Shown here: positions 17,301 to 26,681 of the stretch, piece after piece
Numbering within the stretch: the stretch's first letter is position 1
How the letters are laid out: every line of letters begins with the position of its first letter
NCBI RefSeq assembly: GCF_018398335.1
Contig: NZ_JAHBRX010000002.1
Span: forward strand, 806,001-870,000
DNA: 64,000 bases
Direction of reading: 5' to 3'
Source: Chelatococcus sp. HY11
GTDB taxonomy: Bacteria > Pseudomonadota > Alphaproteobacteria > Rhizobiales > Beijerinckiaceae
The notes under the pieces: generated by a model
Told to the model about the DNA's origin: nothing
The model's database searches: none
The model's input: the letters and a program-made list of their open reading frames with translations, nothing else
Position numbers and translations under genes: made by a program

Positions 17301-17737
17301 CGCGGCCAGCCTTCGCGCCGGAGAAATCCGGTTTGCATCTGTCCGCAGCAGGTGCCGATCTCAGGACGAGCCGCATGGTCAAACGCATCGTGCGTTACGA
17401 AGAGATCATCATTGACAACAACTTCAAGCGCTTTACGCGGCGCTTCTTCCTCTTCGCCGGCACGCTGTTCAATTTCTTCCTCAACGGCGCGGCGATCACC
17501 CATTGCGCGCTCTCGAAGGCCGCCAAGAAGCAGCTCGATCCGTTCGAGGACAAGATCACGGTGATGCCGGAGACCTTTACCGTGGCTTTCCAGGCGACCA
17601 ACAAGGCCTTCGCCGCCAATGCCGGCGCCTTCCGCAGCGAGGCGAGCGCCCGCCAGTTCATGAATGACGTCGTCGCGAACGATCCCACACTGATGGACGC
17701 CGTCCACGTCATTCCAAGCTACGAGCGGGCGGCATGA
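14354..17737 (+). CDS. DUF6603-type giant beta-rich protein
   Basis: Product of 1127 aa. From roughly residue 220 to 870 it is a long series of amphipathic beta strands with recurring GLG, GGF and LDLG turns. Stretches such as GGLIGLNRTMNLEAL, VGGFHPRFAPPP, TANTVQFGARVEVY and FDALFQFSPF match the DUF6603 family as I know it, whose function is not established. The alternating strands recall autotransporter passengers or lipid-transfer beta tunnels (for example AsmA-like), but there is no signal peptide and no C-terminal outer-membrane barrel signature. Residues 1-160 are helical and Ala-rich; the C-terminal 250 residues are mixed. It is third in the block, 36 bp after gene B and 46 bp before gene D. 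Confidence 0.7.
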   Translation: MSQNALTSLLCDIAVAFGSIADIDTPERAAALFAKLGYAVPGATAMGALAGLKSAVAGLGGSVRASASIDTDNGKLAANIDLLARLAAVADAMRQVQSALQGAGVPNLGELVPRLTDHLLLDHIDRAQPQLHEGLLLIGLIDRNEAPAAGQPMRRINWRRLSALLTAPGEIARDVYRFDTNLDIDLLLARLEKLMRASGMPGGRYPQAAATKAALGNAGAGLPELRFPFFQKGFTPETYSQFGITISPAEATGGKRRGVALLPYIRGGNSFQFNVCDRGELVFSSTTDIRKVGFTVRPPFTAEGLFDLTGAFGASIAIREKKARAEEVTLIGSPGGTRLSVQGLGFNIFAGTPQGKLDLGVEAEIGAFRFVIDAGKADGFLQKVLSGLHVEAETDLAFGMALLSGFTFRGGGKLALELSTHIDLGPAKLDGIRLGLGPSNDRFSLDTGALLKFDLGPLKAVVEDIGLSTSLDFRPGNLGPAHLSVGFKPPKGVGLSVDAGIVTGGGYLSLDPERGEYAGAIELSFSGIVALKAFGLISTRMPDGTKGFSLVIIISVEFGTGIQLGFGFTLLAVGGLIGLNRTMNLEALMDGVRTGSIESIMFPRDVVANAPKIISDLRTLFPAQEGTFLIGPMAKLGWGTPTLVSVSLGIIIEIPGNIAIIGVLKVAIPAEDAPLIILQVNFAGAIEFDKQRIYFFASLFESRVVFLTIDGEMGLLVAFGDDANFVVSVGGFHPRFAPPPLPFPSPRRISVSLLSTPLSRVRIEGYFAVTANTVQFGARVEVYFGFSALNVKGHLAFDALFQFSPFRFIIEISASLSANVFGAGLFSVRVRGELQGPAKWRIRGQGSISLLFWDVDVDINESWGESADTLLPPIAVLPLLAGEYAKMENWRAILPAGNGLFVTLRKMPAEEAALVLHPVGLLAISQRTVPLAIKLDKIGNQAPSDVNRLTIDVAGGGLAKRDDAFEPFAPAQFQNFSDADKLSRPAFAPEKSGLHLSAAGADLRTSRMVKRIVRYEEIIIDNNFKRFTRRFFLFAGTLFNFFLNGAAITHCALSKAAKKQLDPFEDKITVMPETFTVAFQATNKAFAANAGAFRSEASARQFMNDVVANDPTLMDAVHVIPSYERAA

Positions 17738-17783
17738 AGGGGCGCGCGGGCGTAATGGCCAGAGCGATGGCGGGGGTGACGGA

Positions 17784-20700
17784 ATGAGCGTGATCGGCAC
17801 CTACTCCTTCCTGCCATGGCTGCGCCAGGGCCTCGCCAATCAGATCGCCTCCGCTGATTTCGATCCCTCGGTCAAAGTCAGGGCCTCGGTGAGCATCGAC
17901 CTGGCGCTGACCGGCGACAAGCTCGGCGGCGGTACGACAGCAGAGACAGTGAGCCGCCCCATGGCGCTGTTTGGCCCCGGCGATATCGTGGGCATCGACA
18001 AGCGCGCCATCGTCCGTGTCGAGCCGCGCGACTGGGTCACGAATTTCGAGCCCAACTATCTGCCGGCCATCGAATTCTACGACGAGGACTTTCCGTGGCG
18101 CTACACACCGGCGGCGCCCGATCTCGGCCGGGGGCGGCTGCGTCCCTGGCTTGCCCTCGTCGTCCTCGCGGAAGGCGAGTTCAAGGACGGCAAGGCAGGG
18201 CTCGACCGGCCGTTACCTTATGTCGACGTCGACAATCTCGCCGCCTTTCCCCGCGCCGACGAGCTGTGGGCCTGGGCCCATGTCCATGTCAACCGCAGCC
18301 TCGCGGCAGGCGACAGCGAGTTCGTCTCGACGGATGTGAACGCGGTCCTGTCGAAATTCGGCGCGGTCCTGGCTGAGAACCCTGATCTCGCGTATTCGCG
18401 GATCATCTCGCCACGCAAGCTGGCGGAGAACACCGCCTATCACGCCTTTCTCGTGCCGACCTTCGAGACGGGGCGTCGCGCCGGTCTCAAGATCGAGATC
18501 GGCGACGATGTTCCCGCGACGTTGTCGGCCTGGGACGCCGGTCGCCGGCCTGAGCCGCAGAGCTTTCCCTATTATCACCGCTGGTTCTTCCACACGGGCG
18601 CGCGTGGCGATTTCGAGATGCTCGTCCGCCTGCTCAAGCCGAAGCCGGTGGATCCGCGCGTCGGCACACGCGAAATGGACGTGCAATATCCGGGCGCCAA
18701 TGTCGCGGGGCTCGATAAGCCGGAGCTGGGCGGCATCCTCAAGCTCGGGGGCGCGCTTCGCCCCCCGGCCAAGGTGCCGGCCACACCACCGGACCTATTC
18801 GAGACCTGGGACGATCCCTTTCCGAGGCCGCTTCAGGAGGATCTCGCCCGGCTTCTCAACCTGCCGGACGACTATCAGCGCGCGGGCGACCCCGACCCGA
18901 TCATCGCGCCGCCTCTCTACGGGACCTGGCATGCGCTGACGAAGCGGGTGCTGAGCGAGGCCGACGGTTCGCCGGCGGCAACCCCGGACAACTGGGTGCA
19001 CCGGCTCAATCTCGATCCGCGCTTTCGCGTACCGGCAGGTTTCGGCACCCGTGTCATCCAGGACAACCAGGAAAAATACATGGATGCGGCCTGGGAGCAG
19101 GTGGGCAACGTGCTCGAGGCGCAGCGCCGCATCCGCTTCGGCCAGTTCGCGGTGAAGGTCAGCGAGATCTGGTACGACCGCCATCTGCTGCCGCTCGTCG
19201 GCGTGAGCCGGCAGAAGGCCCTCCTGCTCATGGCGCCGCTGAACAAGCGTATTCTCACCGGGGCTTTGACCATCCACCACGCGCAGGCGACGAGCCTGCT
19301 GCAGCCGGTCATGACATCGGCACCCTTGCGCCGCATCATCCGGCCACGCGGGCGGCTGATCAGCGCCCTTCCCTTCGACGCCGCGCGCCCGCCCGACCAG
19401 CTCATTGATCGCGTCAACAAAGGCGAGGTCAGCGCGGCACCTCCCAAACAGACACCGCCCGGCCTCTTCACCGCCGATCAGGCGGCGGACGCGCTCGTGC
19501 CGGCTGCCGCGCCGCCCTGGGTGGTGGATTGGCTGAAGCGCCTGCCGCCTCTGCCATGGCTCGTCATTCTCGTCGCCATTCTCATCGCTCTCCTCTGCCT
19601 CCTGGTGCTGTCACCGACCATCGGGGTCCTCCTGGCGGCGGTCGTCATCGCCGTCGGGGTCTATCTCAGGCGGTGGCTCAACCAATGGGCTCCCTCCGTC
19701 GCCGCGTCAGAGGCCTTGAAGGAGGACAACCAGACGCCAGCGGCCGTCGATGCCATGCCGGGGGCTGGCGGCTTCGTGATCACCGAGCCAGGCTCCGGAT
19801 TCCTGCCCGGTCGCGGGCCGGACAGCCAGGAGGCAACGCGTTTCAAGACCGCCCTGAAGGAGGGCTTCGCGCTCGTCCAGGCCAGCGCCGCCGCCGGCGC
19901 GGCCCCGGTCCGGCGTCCGCTCGATCTCGATGGCCTCACCGCGACAGCCGTCAAGGCGATCAACCCCACGCACACGATCCCGCGCCGTATCCGCGCCGGC
20001 ATTTTCGTTCCGCCCCGCCTCATCATTGAGATCGGGGAAGCCTTCGTCGAGCCCATGGCCTATCCAGTCATCGACCAGCCGATGTACGAACCTCTGACGG
20101 CGCGCTCCTCGGAGCTCTTCCTGCCGAACATCAATCTCATCGCGAATAATTCGATCACGCTGCTCGAAACCAACCAGCGTTTCATCGAATCCTACATGGT
20201 CGGCCTCAACCATGAATTCGCGCGCGAGCTCCTGTGGCGGGAATATCCGACAGACCAGCGCGGCTCGACCTTCCGCCAATTCTGGGATGTGCGCTCGTTC
20301 TTCAACAGGGACAATCTCGACGACGAGGCGCTGAAGGAAAAACTCCGCGACATCAAACCCCTCCACACATGGAGCCGGACGTCCTCTCTCGGCAGCCACG
20401 ACAACCGCGAGGCCGTCGCCGGCGCGACGGAGGAAGAGCTGGTGCTCGTCATCCGTGGGGAATTGCTGAAGCGTTATCCAACCGCCGTCATCTATGCCCA
20501 TCGCGCCGTCTGGCAACGCAAGGACGACGGCACGGAGGCCGACAAGGCCCGTGAGCCGTGGGATCGCCATGGCCCGATCGACAATCTCAAGGAGCGGCGC
20601 CTTGCGCCTCTCACCGCCGCCGAGGAGGCCAATCCGCCGAAGTCCAAGGTTTTGACGCCGCTCTACCAGGCGCGCGTCGAGCCCGACATCTATTTCTTCG

Positions 20701-21089
20701 GCTTCGACCTCACCGTGGAGAAGGCAAAAGGAGGCACGGGCGCCGATCCCGACGACGATCCCGGCTGGTTCTTCGTCATCAAGGAGCGCCCCGGTGAACC
20801 CCGCTTCGGCCTCGACATCGAGAACCAGCCGAAACTGAATGTCTGGAATGATCTCGCCTGGGACGACGTGCAGCCCAATGCGCCGGGCAGCCATATCGAG
20901 ATCGCAAAGGCGCCCGCCACCCTCACGCTCGTGACGCCGACCGGCACCGACAGCGAGAAGGCCGTACAGTTCGCCGACGACAAGAAAATCGCCTGGAGCC
21001 ACGGCATGAGCTCCGCGGAACTCGCTTACATTCTCTTCCAGGCCCCTGTGCTCGTTGGCGTCCACGCCAGCGAGATGCTTCCGAAGTGA
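17784..21089 (+). CDS. Unknown protein D of the giant-protein block, with a central membrane hairpin
   Basis: Product of 1101 aa of no family I can name. Residues about 588-630 (LPWLVILVAILIALLCLLVL, then GVLLAAVVIAVGVYL) form two adjacent hydrophobic segments, a likely membrane hairpin in an otherwise soluble protein. The flanking halves are rich in Trp, Pro and Arg. The segment NHEFARELLWREYPTDQRG (about 810-828) followed by FRQFWDV is a striking, probably conserved block that I associate with uncharacterised giant proteins in other bacteria. A late segment ARVEPDIYFFGFDLTV looks like a strand pair. No signal peptide is visible. The next gene begins 10 bp downstream, pointing to translational coupling and matched amounts. 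Confidence 0.6.
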   Translation: MSVIGTYSFLPWLRQGLANQIASADFDPSVKVRASVSIDLALTGDKLGGGTTAETVSRPMALFGPGDIVGIDKRAIVRVEPRDWVTNFEPNYLPAIEFYDEDFPWRYTPAAPDLGRGRLRPWLALVVLAEGEFKDGKAGLDRPLPYVDVDNLAAFPRADELWAWAHVHVNRSLAAGDSEFVSTDVNAVLSKFGAVLAENPDLAYSRIISPRKLAENTAYHAFLVPTFETGRRAGLKIEIGDDVPATLSAWDAGRRPEPQSFPYYHRWFFHTGARGDFEMLVRLLKPKPVDPRVGTREMDVQYPGANVAGLDKPELGGILKLGGALRPPAKVPATPPDLFETWDDPFPRPLQEDLARLLNLPDDYQRAGDPDPIIAPPLYGTWHALTKRVLSEADGSPAATPDNWVHRLNLDPRFRVPAGFGTRVIQDNQEKYMDAAWEQVGNVLEAQRRIRFGQFAVKVSEIWYDRHLLPLVGVSRQKALLLMAPLNKRILTGALTIHHAQATSLLQPVMTSAPLRRIIRPRGRLISALPFDAARPPDQLIDRVNKGEVSAAPPKQTPPGLFTADQAADALVPAAAPPWVVDWLKRLPPLPWLVILVAILIALLCLLVLSPTIGVLLAAVVIAVGVYLRRWLNQWAPSVAASEALKEDNQTPAAVDAMPGAGGFVITEPGSGFLPGRGPDSQEATRFKTALKEGFALVQASAAAGAAPVRRPLDLDGLTATAVKAINPTHTIPRRIRAGIFVPPRLIIEIGEAFVEPMAYPVIDQPMYEPLTARSSELFLPNINLIANNSITLLETNQRFIESYMVGLNHEFARELLWREYPTDQRGSTFRQFWDVRSFFNRDNLDDEALKEKLRDIKPLHTWSRTSSLGSHDNREAVAGATEEELVLVIRGELLKRYPTAVIYAHRAVWQRKDDGTEADKAREPWDRHGPIDNLKERRLAPLTAAEEANPPKSKVLTPLYQARVEPDIYFFGFDLTVEKAKGGTGADPDDDPGWFFVIKERPGEPRFGLDIENQPKLNVWNDLAWDDVQPNAPGSHIEIAKAPATLTLVTPTGTDSEKAVQFADDKKIAWSHGMSSAELAYILFQAPVLVGVHASEMLPK

Positions 21090-21098
21090 GAGGGCGCC

Positions 21099-24000
21099 AT
21101 GGCTGATTTCAATGATCTGCGCGTCGCGCTCAACACGACACGATCGGCGCTCGATGGTCTCCAAAGTGAGATCGCGGCGCTCAGGGCGCGCCTGAAACGC
21201 CTCGAAGACGAGGACGCCGCGGCTTCCCGCCGCTTCAATCCGCGCGATGAAGCCGACGTCGCGGCACGGGAGCACCGCGCGGCGGACAAGCGCCTTCTCG
21301 CATCCAGGCTCGCGGATCTGCGCGAGCGCGAAAAGGCGGCCCTGACGGACGAAATCCGCATCCGCACCGATTTCGCCGATTTCACAGATCCGCGCAGGGG
21401 GATTTCCAACCTCGGCGACGCGACGCCGATCCTCATGATGCCGATCCGGCTTGAGACACGTTTCAAGCCTGCGCGGGAAACCGGCGCAAGTACCGATGAA
21501 CTCTGGCTGCGCGTCTATCCCGATGACTGCTTCATCACCACCTTCGATCCGGCGCTGACCCCGGCGGAAGCGGCGGATGCGCGGAGCTATTGGGCGGGTA
21601 TCTGGTCGGCCGGCGGGCACGAAGACGAGGAACGCGCGGCCTGGCGGGCCATCGCCACCACCCATGGCGCGGGACGGGCTGGCTGGATCGTCGACCAGTT
21701 CCCAGAGATAGCCGCCTCGGCCCGGCCGACCAAGCCAAGACCACAGGACATCGTCCTGACCGTCGTCACCGAGACGCCCCTGCCCGCCGCCGAGGTCGCC
21801 GCGCTCGCCCCGTTCTGGCAGGCGGCGTGGCGCGCGCAGGGCGACGCGACCGCGTTGACGTCGGCGCGGGAGGCGCTCGCAGCGGCCGTCGGCCCGGATC
21901 GCGCCGCGGCGCTGGCGGCGGAAACCCAGCCTGCCAATTTTGCCGTCGCACCGGCGGCGGGCAACGATCCGGCGAGCCTCAATGTCGCCGTCGCCTTCCT
22001 CGTTTTTCCACCCGTCGAGACCAAGGAGAGCGCCTGGGCGAGCGCGCCGAAGATGACGCTCCTGCCGGATCGCTTCGTCTTCATCGGCTATCGCGGCAAC
22101 GCGGCCCCGCGCATCGTCCTCGGCAATCCCGTACCGGCGACGCTCTTCGTGGGTCCGGATCCTCAGGCCGATGCGGCGAGCCAGATCCATCACGACGACG
22201 ATGGCCATATCGCCATGCCCGACGCGCTCAAGTGGATCACGGATTTCCCGCAGGCTGTCGAGGACGGTATGGGCTTGCGGATCACGCTGGATCCGGACGA
22301 AGCCAAAGGCGGCTTTGACCGGGTGCTCGTTGTCGGCCTGCGGCTGAGCGCCGACGCGACAGAAGGGGCCGCCCAATTCGCCGCGCTGCTACGCGGCCAC
22401 GCCTGCGGCCGGACCGGACTCGCCGTTTTGCCGCAAGGCACGCCGACCAACAACACCGAGACGGTTTCATCCGGTCACGCCCGCCTCGACGATCCCGATG
22501 CCGCCTTCGACGATCGCAAGTCCGCACTTTTCATTCCCGATGCCGACTGGCTCGACAAGCGCGACGGCGAATGGCTGGCGGACTATCTCGGCATCGACAG
22601 GCAAGTCTTCGCGCATGTGCATGGCGCCGGTGCGACCGACCAGATCGCCGCGCGCGCCATGAACACGGCACTCTGGCCCGCCACCCTGGGCTACTGGATG
22701 GAAAGCTTGATGTCGCCGGTCTTTCCGCATCGGGTGATCGAACAGACGCGCAGCTTCTTCAATCGCTATGTCATCGCCGGCGGCGCCGTGCCGGCGCTTC
22801 GCATAGGCGCCCAGCCTTACGGCATCCTGCCAGCGACGGCCTTCTCGCGCATGGCATGGCTCGAGGCCCGCGAGCGCCCGCTCCTGCGCGGCGAGGACCC
22901 GACGCTTGCCTTTCTGAGGGAGCTGCGCCGGATCATCGCCGCCTTCGAGACAGACTGGCGCACTATCGGCGCCGGTCTCGCCCATGTCGGCAAGGCGGGC
23001 GACCCGCACCAGATCCTGCTCGATATCGTCGGGCTCCATTCCGGTTCGGTGGAATGGTCGCAACGCTATGCCGAAAGCCTGAAGACGGTCTTCAACCGCC
23101 TCAACCTCCTCGGCCTCGGCGGGCTCATGGAGCAGATCAACATCAGCGTGCGGCAGGCGGCCGCCCGCCAGATCCTGGCCAATCTCGGCTACGCCGGCGA
23201 GGAGACGCCAGAGATCTTCGACAAGCTCTTCTCGGGCCGCCACAACCTCCTCAAGGGCGGCGTCGTGGATGACGTCCCCCTCTCGGAGACGGCTCCCATC
23301 CGCGCCTATACGCCCGATGGCCGGAACTATATCGAATGGTTGAGCACGGCTTCCGGCACCTCGCTCAACGCGCTTTATGCCCAGGACGGCTTCCTCGACG
23401 ACAAGCCGCCGAAAGCCCTGCTCTATCTCATGCTGCGCCATGCCTTGCAGCTCGGCTACCATGATGTCAGCGTCCGCCTCTATGAGAACGCCGCGTTGAT
23501 GACACCAGCGGCAGCCGTCCTCGCCCGGCAGGACAGTCCCTTTCTTCATATCCAGGCGGCGAACACGCTCAGCGAGAGCCGCTACCAGATACTCCAAAGC
23601 GCCGAGGCCACAATCACCGGCTCGGCAACCCAGACGGTCTCGGATTTCATCACGGCGCAGTTGCCGACCTTGAACCTCGCTTTCCATCTGCGGGACCAGC
23701 GCGCCGCCCTCGAGCGCCTGAAAGCGGAACCCACGGCGCGCCTCGAGCGGGTTTTCGCCGATCACGTCGATTGCCTGAGCTACCGGCCGGACGCCTGGCT
23801 GCTCGGCCTCGTCACCTATCAACTTACACGCATGCGCAATATCGCCGACGGCGAGGACCGCGAGCCGCGGCGCGGTCTTCATCTCGGCGCTTATGGCTGG
23901 CTGGAGGAACTGAGGCCGGAGAACAAACATCTGACGCCGGTCCGGCTTGATGACCCGGAACTCGCCGCGGATTTCAGCGATCCCGAAGCGCCGCCCCTGA

Positions 24001-26672
24001 TGCGCGACGACACCAACCAGGGTTCCATCCACGCGCCTTCGCTCAACCACGCCGTCGCCGCCGCGGTGCTGCGTAACGGCTATATCACCAATGCGGGCAA
24101 GCCGAACGGCGAGACCATGTCGGTCAACCTCTCATCGGAGCGCGTGCGCACGGCGCTCGCGCTGCTGGAGGGCGTACGGGCGGGCCAGGGCCTCGGCGAT
24201 CTCCTCGGCTACCAGTTCGAGCGGGGGTTGCACGACCGTCATGGGCCCATCGAGGTCGACAAGTTCATCTATAAATTGCGCAAGGCCTTCCCGATCCGGG
24301 CTGACCGCATGACATCCACCCGCACCGGGGAAGGCGTGCCCGTCGAGGCGATCGAAGCGCGCAACGTCATCGATGGCCTCGCCCTGGTCAATCACATGAA
24401 GGCGGGTGGCGCCTCAACCTACCCCTTCGGCAAGGCGAACCTGCCGCCTGCCACCGCCGCCGAGGCCGCCGCCATCAACGCGGAGGCCAAGGCGCTGGTC
24501 GATGCGCATGACGCCGTCGCAGATCTCGCACTCGCCGAGGGTGTCTACCAGGCCGTGCTCGGCAATTACGACCGGGTGGCCGCCACTTATGACGCCTACG
24601 CGCGGGGCAATTTCCCCCCGGAGCCGGAAGTGGTGCGCACGCCGCTTGACGGTATCGGGCTGACCCACCGCGTCGGCCTGCATCTCGATGCAACCGCGAG
24701 CCCCACGACCTCGCCACTGGCGGGTGTCGCGATGACCCCGCGCGCCCAGGCCGAGCCCGCCCTGAACCGCTGGCTCGCAAGCGTCATGCCCCCGCCCGCA
24801 GAGGTCGGCTGCGTCGTTGCCTTCACCGAAGCCGCCACGGGCGGAGAGCGGACACGGGAGGTCACGCTCGCCGATCTCGGCCTCCAGCCGAGCGACAGCC
24901 TCGCCCTCGTCGGCCATGACAGCGAACAGGCCATGCGCGAGATCGATGACCGCATCCTCCGCCATGTGATGGAGAATTTCGCGCCGCGCCCCGACAGGCC
25001 GGTCACCATCCGCTACATGGAAACCGAGGCCGCCCCCATTTCCCTCTTCGCGCTGAGCCCGCTGCTCAAGGCCCTGCGGCAGCTCACCACCAAGTCACGC
25101 GCGCTGAAGCCGAGCGATCTCACCCTGATGAACGAGGCGACTGTCGCCCAGGACGCCGCGCCGGTCATCGAGAAGGCGAGGCTCGATCTAGTGCAGGCTG
25201 CGATGGCGAGCCTGCACGCTGATCTCACGGCGTTCCAGGCCGCGCTTAATGGGCCGCTCGCCGATCTCGACAATCGTCGTGGGGAGATCCTCGACCACAT
25301 CGACGATCATGTGACGGCGCTGGTGGCTCTCATGGCGCGGGCGGCGCTCTTCGCCATTCCGCAAGCCGGTTGGGGCATGGCCTATGACTTCAAACGGCGC
25401 AGCTATGCCGCCGTGCTCGCACAATTCGCTGAGCGGGTGGCGCGCTGGGACGCCCAGCTGGCCATCTTCGATGCCACGGTCACCACCTATGGCACCCTGC
25501 CGGTGGAGACGAGCGATGATGAGCGCTTCAGGCTGCTCGTCCAGGCGGAACAGGCGATTTCGGCCACGGCGACGGAGGTGCTGCCGCCGACACCGGCCGC
25601 CTTCCTCGCGGACCTCGCGATGAAACGCGCCGCCTTCGTGACCAAGCAGGCGGCGCTCAAGAGCCTCGAGAACACGACGGAGACGGGGCTCGTCGGCCTG
25701 CTCGCCGAAGCCGCCGCCCATCTGCCGACCGACGACTTCGATCCGCTGCCCTTCACCCTCGCGGAGCGCGAAGCCGAGATCATTCGCTTCGCCGAGGATG
25801 CGGCCCTGCTCATCGCCCGCATCGCGGCCGAGATCGAGCGCCGCCTTACCCTGTCCCAGAACCACTTTGATGCTCACGACGCGGCCGCGACGGCGACTGA
25901 AGCCGCGACCGCGCTGGAAAAGGCGGCAAAGGCCCTCCTTGGCGAAGATTTCCGCGTCATCCCGACGTTCCGTCTCGGGGCGGGTCAGAGCAGCGAGATG
26001 GCGAACGCGCTGGCCGCCACCCAGTCCGGCGATCTCTTTGCCTATCTGACCGCAGCACCGGACCCGGCGACGCCCGCCATCGCGCCCTTGCCCGTGGAGA
26101 CCTGGCTCGCGGGAATTGCCCGGGTGCGCGACAAGTTGCGCGCCTTCGAGCAGATCGCCACCTTTACCGGCGCCTTCGGCCGCGATGAGCCGGAGCTGAC
26201 GCCCTTGCAGCTTCCCTTCATGCCGGACGACCGCTGGCTGGCCCTTGAATTCCCGCCTGATCTCGCGCTGGACAAGGACCGGCTGCTGTATAGCGCGGTC
26301 TTCGCCGCCCCGTTCGACGGAACGGCGGGGCAATGCGGCCTTTTCCTCGACGAATGGACCGAGACGATCCCCGGCGCCAACGCCACAACCGGGATTGCCT
26401 TTCACCATGACCGGCCGAACACGGAGGCGCCGCAGACCATGCTTCTGGTTACGCCCAGCGATTTCCGGGGCGCGTGGCAGTGGGAGGACCTGGTCGATGC
26501 CCTCAACGAGACGCTCGACCTCGCCAAGCTGCGCGCCATCGAGCCCGCCCATATCGACGCCACGCCCTATGCTCCCTTCCTGCCGGCAACCGTGATGGCC
26601 GCCCAGGCGCGGCAACTGACCATCGCCGCCAATCTCGTGCTCAACAACAGCTTCAACCTTGTCCGGCCTTAA
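21099..26672 (+). CDS. Unknown protein E of the giant-protein block (1857 aa)
   Basis: The largest protein of the window. Residues 3-92 form a heptad-like coiled coil (LQSEIAALRARLKRLEDED and onward). After it come blocks that look conserved: TPILMMPIRLETRF, LRVYPDDCFITTFDP, FVFIGYRGN, GNPVPATLFVGPDP and LPQGTPTNN. A second long helical, Ala/Glu-rich region (about 1360-1610) contains further coiled-coil potential. No signal peptide, membrane segment or enzymatic motif is recognisable. The gene starts 10 bp after gene D and ends 10 bp before gene F. The coiled coils and size suggest a scaffold or assembly subunit; that is inference. It does not look like a known phage tail, polyketide or RHS/toxin protein. 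Confidence 0.6.
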   Translation: MADFNDLRVALNTTRSALDGLQSEIAALRARLKRLEDEDAAASRRFNPRDEADVAAREHRAADKRLLASRLADLREREKAALTDEIRIRTDFADFTDPRRGISNLGDATPILMMPIRLETRFKPARETGASTDELWLRVYPDDCFITTFDPALTPAEAADARSYWAGIWSAGGHEDEERAAWRAIATTHGAGRAGWIVDQFPEIAASARPTKPRPQDIVLTVVTETPLPAAEVAALAPFWQAAWRAQGDATALTSAREALAAAVGPDRAAALAAETQPANFAVAPAAGNDPASLNVAVAFLVFPPVETKESAWASAPKMTLLPDRFVFIGYRGNAAPRIVLGNPVPATLFVGPDPQADAASQIHHDDDGHIAMPDALKWITDFPQAVEDGMGLRITLDPDEAKGGFDRVLVVGLRLSADATEGAAQFAALLRGHACGRTGLAVLPQGTPTNNTETVSSGHARLDDPDAAFDDRKSALFIPDADWLDKRDGEWLADYLGIDRQVFAHVHGAGATDQIAARAMNTALWPATLGYWMESLMSPVFPHRVIEQTRSFFNRYVIAGGAVPALRIGAQPYGILPATAFSRMAWLEARERPLLRGEDPTLAFLRELRRIIAAFETDWRTIGAGLAHVGKAGDPHQILLDIVGLHSGSVEWSQRYAESLKTVFNRLNLLGLGGLMEQINISVRQAAARQILANLGYAGEETPEIFDKLFSGRHNLLKGGVVDDVPLSETAPIRAYTPDGRNYIEWLSTASGTSLNALYAQDGFLDDKPPKALLYLMLRHALQLGYHDVSVRLYENAALMTPAAAVLARQDSPFLHIQAANTLSESRYQILQSAEATITGSATQTVSDFITAQLPTLNLAFHLRDQRAALERLKAEPTARLERVFADHVDCLSYRPDAWLLGLVTYQLTRMRNIADGEDREPRRGLHLGAYGWLEELRPENKHLTPVRLDDPELAADFSDPEAPPLMRDDTNQGSIHAPSLNHAVAAAVLRNGYITNAGKPNGETMSVNLSSERVRTALALLEGVRAGQGLGDLLGYQFERGLHDRHGPIEVDKFIYKLRKAFPIRADRMTSTRTGEGVPVEAIEARNVIDGLALVNHMKAGGASTYPFGKANLPPATAAEAAAINAEAKALVDAHDAVADLALAEGVYQAVLGNYDRVAATYDAYARGNFPPEPEVVRTPLDGIGLTHRVGLHLDATASPTTSPLAGVAMTPRAQAEPALNRWLASVMPPPAEVGCVVAFTEAATGGERTREVTLADLGLQPSDSLALVGHDSEQAMREIDDRILRHVMENFAPRPDRPVTIRYMETEAAPISLFALSPLLKALRQLTTKSRALKPSDLTLMNEATVAQDAAPVIEKARLDLVQAAMASLHADLTAFQAALNGPLADLDNRRGEILDHIDDHVTALVALMARAALFAIPQAGWGMAYDFKRRSYAAVLAQFAERVARWDAQLAIFDATVTTYGTLPVETSDDERFRLLVQAEQAISATATEVLPPTPAAFLADLAMKRAAFVTKQAALKSLENTTETGLVGLLAEAAAHLPTDDFDPLPFTLAEREAEIIRFAEDAALLIARIAAEIERRLTLSQNHFDAHDAAATATEAATALEKAAKALLGEDFRVIPTFRLGAGQSSEMANALAATQSGDLFAYLTAAPDPATPAIAPLPVETWLAGIARVRDKLRAFEQIATFTGAFGRDEPELTPLQLPFMPDDRWLALEFPPDLALDKDRLLYSAVFAAPFDGTAGQCGLFLDEWTETIPGANATTGIAFHHDRPNTEAPQTMLLVTPSDFRGAWQWEDLVDALNETLDLAKLRAIEPAHIDATPYAPFLPATVMAAQARQLTIAANLVLNNSFNLVRP

Positions 26673-26681
26673 GGATCCGCG

